A DNA stretch of 64,000 nucleotides from an uncultured Bacteroidia bacterium. GTDB taxonomy: Bacteria; Bacteroidota; Bacteroidia; Bacteroidales; F082. The notes under the pieces are model-generated. The model searched no databases. It had not been told where the DNA came from and worked only from the letters and a program-made list of their open reading frames with translations. The stretch spans positions 248,001 to 312,000 of the forward strand of contig CACYHP010000001.1 in assembly GCA_902774295.1 (NCBI GenBank), in the 5' to 3' direction. Within the stretch, counting starts at the first letter, position 1. The number at the start of each line of letters is the position of its first letter. The position numbers were made by a program, and so were the translations under genes. Below are positions 58,626 to 64,000 of the stretch, piece by piece.

Positions 58626-59939
58626 TTACATATTTCTGCAAATATAATGATAATGTGGACCGAATCTCTTGAATGCCGCCTCGTCGAGCTCTTCCTGATA
58701 TTTCGGATGAGCGACGGAGATGATGAGGCGAGCGCGTTCCTGCAGCGAGCGACCGTAGAGGTTCACCGCACCGTATTCCGTGATAAACCAATGGATATGG
58801 TTACGCGTGGTGACAGCGCCCGAGCCCAGATCCAAGGCCGGCACAATCTTGTTGATGCCTTTTTTCGTCGTGGAAGGCATTGCAATAATAGCCTTGCCGC
58901 CTTCAGCGCGCGACGAGCCGTAGACATAGTCGATCTGACCGCCCACGCCGGAGTAGATGCGCTCACCGAGTGAGTCGGCGCACACCTGACCCGAGAGGTC
59001 GATCTGAATGGCCGAGTTGATGGAGGTCATCTTAGGCTGCTGAGCGATGATGAACGGGTCGTTGGTGTATTCCACGTCTTTCAATAGCACCTCGTGGTTG
59101 CCGTCGATGAAGTCATAAATCTTCTTCGAACCCATCACAAAGGTGGAGACGATCTTGCCCTTGTCCAACCTTTTGTTGTCACCGGTGATGACGCCTTTTT
59201 TCACCAGCGGTAGGATGCCATCCGAAAACATCTCTGTGTGAATGCCGAGGTTTTTATGGTTGTGGAGGCACGATAAGATGGCGTTAGGTATTGAGCCTAT
59301 ACCCATTTGGAGGCAGGCGCCGTCTTCGATGAGCTCAGCGCAATAACGGCCGATGGTCTTCTCCACCTGATTCGGCTCAGGCATGTCGACGGTGAGCAAC
59401 GGGGTGTCGTCTTCGACAAAGACGTTGATACGGCTGATATGTACCAAGGCGTCGCCAAAGGTACGCGGCACGTGCTTGTTGACCACCGCGATGACGAACT
59501 CGGCATTCTCCATGGCTGCCAGGGTGGCGTCGACGGATGAGCCTAACGAAACGTAGCCGAATCTGTCCGGCGGACACACCTGAATCATTGCCACGTTGCA
59601 TCTTATATATTTCTCACGGTAGAGCTTTGATGTCTCTCCGAGGAACACCGGGATGTAGTCTGCCAGACCTTTCTGCACGCTTTCGCGGACGTTGGCGCCG
59701 ACGAAGAAGGCGTTATGCTGGAAGATACCCTCAAACTCCGGGTTGACGTATGGTGCGGCACCTTCGGTGTGAAGATGATGGATGTAAACGTTTTTCAGCT
59801 CACCGGCACGACCACGGTCGCATAAGGCTTTCACCAGACATTGTGGCACACTCGACACTGAGCTGATATGTACGTGGTCACCTGATTTTATAACTTTAAC
59901 AGCATCAGCTGGTGATACTGCTTGATATTGCTTTCTCAT
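58626..59939 (-). CDS. Acetyl-CoA hydrolase/4-hydroxybutyrate-type CoA-transferase
   Basis: A 437-residue family I CoA-transferase that moves CoA between an acyl-CoA and acetate. The CoA-binding start is SADAVKVIKSGDHVHISS-like (PADAVKVIKSGDHVHIS); MGIGSIPNAILSCL near 224-237 and NLGIHTEMFSDG near 242-253 hold the catalytic Glu; GVGGQIDYVYGSSRAEGG and YGAVNLYGRSLQERA are the C-terminal words. Relatives include 4-hydroxybutyrate, butyryl and succinyl transferases. The exact acyl group cannot be told; a part in short-chain acid fermentation is likely. Confidence 0.9.
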   Translation of the reverse strand: MRKQYQAVSPADAVKVIKSGDHVHISSVSSVPQCLVKALCDRGRAGELKNVYIHHLHTEGAAPYVNPEFEGIFQHNAFFVGANVRESVQKGLADYIPVFLGETSKLYREKYIRCNVAMIQVCPPDRFGYVSLGSSVDATLAAMENAEFVIAVVNKHVPRTFGDALVHISRINVFVEDDTPLLTVDMPEPNQVEKTIGRYCAELIEDGACLQMGIGSIPNAILSCLHNHKNLGIHTEMFSDGILPLVKKGVITGDNKRLDKGKIVSTFVMGSKKIYDFIDGNHEVLLKDVEYTNDPFIIAQQPKMTSINSAIQIDLSGQVCADSLGERIYSGVGGQIDYVYGSSRAEGGKAIIAMPSTTKKGINKIVPALDLGSGAVTTRNHIHWFITEYGAVNLYGRSLQERARLIISVAHPKYQEELDEAAFKRFGPHYHYICRNM

Positions 59940-59946
59940 GATAATC

Positions 59947-62900
59947 TTATTTAATTACGATTCTTTCAACAAATTTCTGATTTTCTGTGAAAACAGAGAT
60001 GAAATAAACGCCTTGAGGCAATGTGCTCACACTGATTTCCGTTTCGGTTGTAGATAGCACCATTTGTCCTGTGCTGTTGTAAATATCAATGCGTTGTACA
60101 GGTGCGATTGATTGTGTATCTATGCGAATATAATCATGAGCAGGATTCGGGTACACCGAGATTGATGCAGCGTCATTTTCTGCAACGCCATCCGGCACAT
60201 AATGCAATATTGCATGCACATCAAAATCAACATATTGACCATCACTGTAGGCTCGCATGGTAATGGTTACTATTGATTCCTCTCTGGATAAACGCGTCAT
60301 TTTCAATCTCTTGTCTTGCATGACAGCGTAAATATATTCAGTATTTGATATTGAAAGAATATTATAACCGATATTTTCATCTGGGTCATCATCATCGGTT
60401 ACAACACCATCAAGATTAACATATACTATTTCTGGGAAAGTTGTAAAATCTACGTCACCTACAGGGTTGACGACGTAAGGTGGCAGGTCTTGTGGAGGTG
60501 TAGGAGCCGTCCCGTTGAAGTTCTCGATGCAGAAATAAGCCGGCGTGATCATGCCGCCGCTGTTGTTTTTCGATGAAGAGAGGCTGAATGAGATGGTGTG
60601 GACGGCGCCGAGGGTGCTGAGGTCGAACCATTCCCAGGTGTTCAGGATATAGTCATCGTCGTTGTTTGCAAAACGATAGTCAGCGAGATAGAACTCTGCT
60701 GTTCCCACTGTCTGACCGTTGGCGTTTTTACCTGTCGCGGTGAGTTTGAACCAGTCAGGGTCGTTGCCCGTAGTGCCGCCGAAAGCTGTCGCGGTGGCGT
60801 CGCCGTCGTGCATGTTCTGGTAAGCCCAGAGGTTGTTGGTGACATAACATCCTGTCACGGTATGTGCGATGCCGTCTGAGGCATAGACGTCGGTCTGGAC
60901 GCCCATGCAATATGCCACTCCGTATTGTGTCGAGCCGTCGTAGCCGGCACCGGTGGCGGCGGTATACTGTGCGCTCAAGCCGCTTTGCGACATGTCGGTA
61001 TGGTTAGAAGCAGTGAAGCCGCCCCAGAACGAGTATTCAGGCATGTAATAGTTGGTGAAGAACCAGCCGCCGCTGAACATCTCGTTGTCGCCCGACTCAC
61101 CTTGCCAGTAGCCGTTTGAACCTAATGTCACATCATCGAAGGTGGCGGTGCCTACTGTCACTGTCACGTCGTTACCCGAAACGCTGACGTTCATGTCGAC
61201 ATATTTGCCGTTGCTGGTGGCACGGATCACCAAAGTCTTGTTGGTGAAGGCGTTGGAGGTGGTTCTCGTCACCCAGAGCACGTCGCTCCAATCAATTGTA
61301 GCGGTGATTTCCGAAGGACAGCTCTGCACCGTGATCTCGATGAACTCGTTGTTGTTGTCAGGGTCATCGAAGGTGTTGCTGAGGTCGAAATTAAATGTCT
61401 GCGGATACTCTGTGAAGTTGATAGGATCCAGCTGGTTTGCCACGACAGGAGGCAGGTCTTCGGCGAGACACTCAACGGTGAACGAGGTCTGCACCGACTG
61501 TCCGGCGCTCTCAGCATTCAAGGTGATGGTGGCTATTCCGCTTGTCGCCACGAGACGTGTCACCGTCAGATTATGGTTGTTCAGAGTCGTCGAAACGAGC
61601 GAAGGGTTGCTGTTCGAAGCCACCGTGATAACGATGTTCTCGTTCGGGTCGTCAGGGTCGTTGAAGGTGTTTGTCAGGTCGACGGTCTGGCTTGCCGGAT
61701 ATGATTCGAAAACGATGTTTGAAACAGGGTTGGCGACGACAGGAGGCAAGTTAGCACCGCTTGTCAGCTCGTCGGCGCCGGCGCATGGCGCCGTCGCCGA
61801 ACGGTTCTGGTCGTCGATGTCTTTTGTCACGTATGAAAGAGGATTGGCGACAGTCAGACCGTCAGCGCTCGTGATGTGGAGGTCGCTGGTGCCCACAAAC
61901 TGCGGTGTGCAAACTGCCGAGTGAGCGTCGAAGCCTGTGGCAGAGGTCCAGTCACTCAGAGTGGCGTAGTCATTGCTACCGAGTCTGCCAAAGTAGCTTC
62001 CGCTGAACGAAACACGGTTGTAGTCGCAGAAACGGTTGTCAGCGTCAACACCGAAACGGAAGACGTAGCCGCTGCATTCATTGACAATCAAGTTGTTGTA
62101 GATATGCAGGTTCTGCCAGTTTTTCTCCACGAAAATGCTGCCGCAGTTGCTGGAGCCGCTGCATTTTACGGTGTTGTTGACGAAAAAGACATATTCGCTG
62201 TTGCTGTCGTCCAAATCGACGCAGTAGCTGCTGTTGACGTTGCAAACAAGATTGACGATGTTGTTTCTGATGATGACAGGCTCTGTCTCGGTTCCCATCG
62301 CCGGACGTGTCTCAAAAACGGTGGCGTAGTTGGAGTTTCTCGTCACGTTCATCACGTTGTTTTCGATGATGCTGCCGTTACGGATACGCAACATATCCAT
62401 GGCATGATAATTGCTCAAGACATCGTGTGTGTGGTTGGTGACGGTGTTGCCGCGTATTATCGCATGGTCTGTGAAACTGATGTATATCCCTTTGAACGAC
62501 TGGTTAAGGAAGGTGCAGTTTTCGACTAACACTCCGTCGTTGAGTGTGTAAATGTTTTTACCTTGATAATAAAGGGCTATGTATCCGTTTTCGAAGTGGC
62601 AGTCGACAAACTCGTTGTCATGGCAGACCCATTCGCCACTGGTGTAATAAACGAGGTTTTTGTCGCCGTCGAGGCTATTATTTGACACAGCTCCGACGAA
62701 ACGCATATTATAAAAATGGTTGTAGTCGGTCTGACCGTCAGTCACTAATAATCTGGCCTTGTTGGCAGATGTCGATGTCACCGTCATGTTCTCAAAGGTG
62801 ATGTAGTCGGTGCCGTTGAGTTTGATGGTGCTGTTGTCGGTGTAGCCGGCGTTGCTGGTGATAACCACTTGTTGGTTGTCGCCGCCCATGCCTCTGAAGA

Positions 62901-63147
62901 TAACGCGGTTTGTTGCCGATGTCCCGTTAATCTCGTTGATGGTGACGTATTCCTCATACGTTCCAGGTGCTATTTCAAAGATCACCTGTCCCGAAACGCC
63001 AGCTTCCAGGGCCGTTGCTGCAGCGCTCAACGACGTGAAGTCTGGGTTTGAGGAAGAATTACTGCTGATGGTGTAAGTGCCCGACAATTGGGCATTTACG
63101 ACTGTCGCAAACAGAAGCGACAGTGTTAGAAAGAAACACTTTTTCAT
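59947..63147 (-). CDS. Large T9SS surface protein: beta-helix, cadherin-like linkers, DUF4465 domain
   Basis: A 1066-residue secreted protein controlled by a cobalamin riboswitch. The signal peptide covers 1-19. Residues about 25-460 form a right-handed beta-helix (ISFTDHAIIRGNTVTNHTHD and many N-rich turns). Three linkers of one type start near 467, 567 and 886 (LPPVVAN or LPPYVVN, then DPDDPNENI-like words). A DUF4465 domain lies at about 671-880 (FDDVTLGSNGYWQGESGDNE, FSGGWFFTNYY). The T9SS tail starts near 998 (VYPNPAHDYIRIDTQS). DUF4465 proteins are often found in B12-regulated loci of gut Bacteroidota; I suggest corrinoid capture, without proof. Confidence 0.85.
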   Translation of the reverse strand: MKKCFFLTLSLLFATVVNAQLSGTYTISSNSSSNPDFTSLSAAATALEAGVSGQVIFEIAPGTYEEYVTINEINGTSATNRVIFRGMGGDNQQVVITSNAGYTDNSTIKLNGTDYITFENMTVTSTSANKARLLVTDGQTDYNHFYNMRFVGAVSNNSLDGDKNLVYYTSGEWVCHDNEFVDCHFENGYIALYYQGKNIYTLNDGVLVENCTFLNQSFKGIYISFTDHAIIRGNTVTNHTHDVLSNYHAMDMLRIRNGSIIENNVMNVTRNSNYATVFETRPAMGTETEPVIIRNNIVNLVCNVNSSYCVDLDDSNSEYVFFVNNTVKCSGSSNCGSIFVEKNWQNLHIYNNLIVNECSGYVFRFGVDADNRFCDYNRVSFSGSYFGRLGSNDYATLSDWTSATGFDAHSAVCTPQFVGTSDLHITSADGLTVANPLSYVTKDIDDQNRSATAPCAGADELTSGANLPPVVANPVSNIVFESYPASQTVDLTNTFNDPDDPNENIVITVASNSNPSLVSTTLNNHNLTVTRLVATSGIATITLNAESAGQSVQTSFTVECLAEDLPPVVANQLDPINFTEYPQTFNFDLSNTFDDPDNNNEFIEITVQSCPSEITATIDWSDVLWVTRTTSNAFTNKTLVIRATSNGKYVDMNVSVSGNDVTVTVGTATFDDVTLGSNGYWQGESGDNEMFSGGWFFTNYYMPEYSFWGGFTASNHTDMSQSGLSAQYTAATGAGYDGSTQYGVAYCMGVQTDVYASDGIAHTVTGCYVTNNLWAYQNMHDGDATATAFGGTTGNDPDWFKLTATGKNANGQTVGTAEFYLADYRFANNDDDYILNTWEWFDLSTLGAVHTISFSLSSSKNNSGGMITPAYFCIENFNGTAPTPPQDLPPYVVNPVGDVDFTTFPEIVYVNLDGVVTDDDDPDENIGYNILSISNTEYIYAVMQDKRLKMTRLSREESIVTITMRAYSDGQYVDFDVHAILHYVPDGVAENDAASISVYPNPAHDYIRIDTQSIAPVQRIDIYNSTGQMVLSTTETEISVSTLPQGVYFISVFTENQKFVERIVIK

Positions 63148-63182
63148 GATAATTTAATTTTAATCCCGAAATAAATTTATAT

Positions 63183-63326
63183 AACGCCTGGCAAGGTCTT
63201 CTGACTCGCCCGAGTCTGTCGCCTTCCCATCTCTCGACAGTGGCTTGATTGACAGACCGTTACGTCGGGCATACAGCAGCGGGTACTGTTGCCGATTTTC
63301 ACAGCATTCCCTTTTCCAAAGCGGCT
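63183..63326 (-). promoter_or_regulatory. Cobalamin (B12) riboswitch 2
   Basis: On the minus strand the aptamer blocks run in order: GCCGCTTTGGAAAAGGGAAT, GTGAAAATCGGCAACAG, ACCCGCTGCTGTATGCC, GCCACTG, GGGAAGGCGACAGACTCGG and AGTCAGAAGACCTTGCC. It ends about 36 bases before the ATG at 63147, leaving room for only a short expression platform that may hide the ribosome-binding site. Confidence 0.95.
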
Positions 63327-63327
63327 G

Positions 63328-63335
63328 CAAAGGTA
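63328..63335 (-). promoter_or_regulatory. -7 box (TACCTTTG) for riboswitch 2
   Basis: TACCTTTG followed by GC on the minus strand, directly at the 5' edge of the aptamer and 12 bases after the ccsA stop codon. Confidence 0.6.
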
Positions 63336-63346
63336 CAAAAAATTTA

Positions 63347-64000
63347 TCAATATGCGTGCATCCCGCCAAGAAGATTTACGCCGAAGTAGGTCATGAGGAC
63401 GCTTAAGAATGCTAGGATATTGAAAATGTGGAAGTTAAGAGGCTTCTGCAAGCCTGGAGCCATGTCTTTGAACAGTGCAGTGGCATAAATCATCAGTGTT
63501 ATCAGCGACCATGTCTCTTTCGGGTCCCAAGCCCAGTAGTTGCCCCAAGAGATGTTTGCCCACACTGAGCCTATGATGATGCCGAAGGCGAGGCACATCA
63601 CCGCAGGGAATAGCATGCCGCGCGACACTTCCGCCATGCGCTCGATTTCAAGCTGCGAGTCTTTGTTGCAGATTCTCACAATCACTGCCGCCAACCCGTT
63701 GATTAACATGAAGGCGAGCAAGGCGTATGCTACCATGATGATTGCGACATGCAGTCCGAGCAACGGCGACGAGAGCACCGGCATCAGAGGAGTGATTTTC
63801 GGGTTAGCCGAGCTCATCACCGAGACAAGCATCATCAAGCCGCTGACAATCAAGCCGGTAGCGACGGTGTTAACCCTGCCGTTTCGTTTCAACGCCATGA
63901 CACCCGCGATGAGCAGCGACACCCACGCCATGAAATGCTGCGTCTCAGCGCTTCTCGCCAACGGGATATGACCAGCCACAATCCAACGGAGAATTATCAA
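63347..64000 (-). CDS. ccsA: Cytochrome c biogenesis protein CcsA/ResC (3' part; runs off the right edge)
   Basis: At least 217 residues of a heme-handling membrane protein that feeds heme to apocytochrome c on the periplasmic side. The WWD motif reads WANISWGNYWAWDPKETWSL near the third last segment of the visible part, with His residues in GHIPLARSAETQHFMAW and LGLHVAIIMVAYALL on either side. The C-terminus (LGGMHAY) is complete; the N-terminal part lies beyond 64000. Its first visible residue should not be taken as the start. It points to a c-type-cytochrome respiratory chain. Confidence 0.92.
   Translation of the reverse strand: MIILRWIVAGHIPLARSAETQHFMAWVSLLIAGVMALKRNGRVNTVATGLIVSGLMMLVSVMSSANPKITPLMPVLSSPLLGLHVAIIMVAYALLAFMLINGLAAVIVRICNKDSQLEIERMAEVSRGMLFPAVMCLAFGIIIGSVWANISWGNYWAWDPKETWSLITLMIYATALFKDMAPGLQKPLNFHIFNILAFLSVLMTYFGVNLLGGMHAY

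Noticed and set aside
1..64000. tRNA, rRNA, CRISPR arrays, prophage or integrated elements
   Set aside because: No clover-leaf words, ribosomal RNA blocks, spaced direct repeats, integrases or phage structural genes were seen by eye; a tRNA or covariance-model scan would be the decisive check.

Overview
The window looks like chromosomal DNA from a member of the Bacteroidales (Bacteroidota). Four signs point there. Many genes have a TAnnTTTG -7 box just ahead of the start codon. Four proteins end in a type IX secretion (T9SS) sorting tail with a YPNP motif. FeoA and FeoB are fused. Family content such as DUF4175, DUF4465 and XylE/XylB/XylA is typical of the group. No tRNA, rRNA, CRISPR array, insertion sequence or prophage was seen. 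About 62 genes or gene remnants fill almost the whole window.

Layout. 1-6.9 kb: a methyltransferase, mnmG, ybeY and a large DUF4175 protein, all on the minus strand; mnmG lies between two perfect parS-like palindromes. 7.0-13.4 kb (plus strand): a pair of inverted hairpins, a metal permease fused to an HMA domain, gltX and folB, then a cobalamin riboswitch leading two T9SS surface proteins and a small Cys-rich CWC protein. 13.4-20.5 kb: feoAB, a Wzy/WaaL-like protein, a small regulator with a membrane protein and a palindromic operator, and a GNAT-transporter fusion. 20.5-30.4 kb (minus): an alpha-galactosidase, a cluster of lipid-assembly enzymes and xylA-xylB-xylE, the last two groups so closely packed that they may be one transcript. 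30.5-35.1 kb: a pectate lyase lipoprotein and a five-gene redox operon led by an OhrR-like MarR protein with two operator copies. 35.1-45.1 kb: a patchy accessory region with a class M sirtuin/zinc-macrodomain pair, several flavodoxin-like reductases and hexapeptide acetyltransferases, two AraC regulators and at least six broken genes. 45.1-49.2 kb: DUF454, PhzF, Na/Pi and ZIP transporters. 49.3-56.6 kb (plus): an RND/LolA-like/DUF1302 envelope export set, an ECF-S-like protein, a His/Cys-rich secreted protein and a TonB receptor. 56.6-64 kb (minus): a C10 peptidase, MarC, an acyl-CoA:acetate CoA-transferase, a 1066-residue DUF4465 surface protein behind a second cobalamin riboswitch, and the start-truncated cytochrome c biogenesis gene ccsA.

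How the parts fit. Two separate cobalamin riboswitches drive T9SS-exported surface proteins that share a very similar sorting tail, although no BtuB-type receptor is adjacent; together they suggest a surface corrinoid-capture regulon of unfamiliar make-up. The sirtuin and macrodomain form a writer/eraser pair for protein ADP-ribosylation without the lipoyl carrier genes that accompany them in known operons. The lipid cluster (acyl carrier protein, acyl-activating enzyme, two acyltransferases, CDP-alcohol transferase, acetyltransferase) has the parts of a small lipid pathway whose product I cannot name. The 35-43 kb region records gene decay by deletion and duplication, including a 19-bp tandem duplication that breaks a flavodoxin frame.

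Limits. Calls rest on reading motifs and family resemblance by eye; no alignment, structure prediction or database search was run. Promoters are called only from the -7 box and its distance to a start codon.
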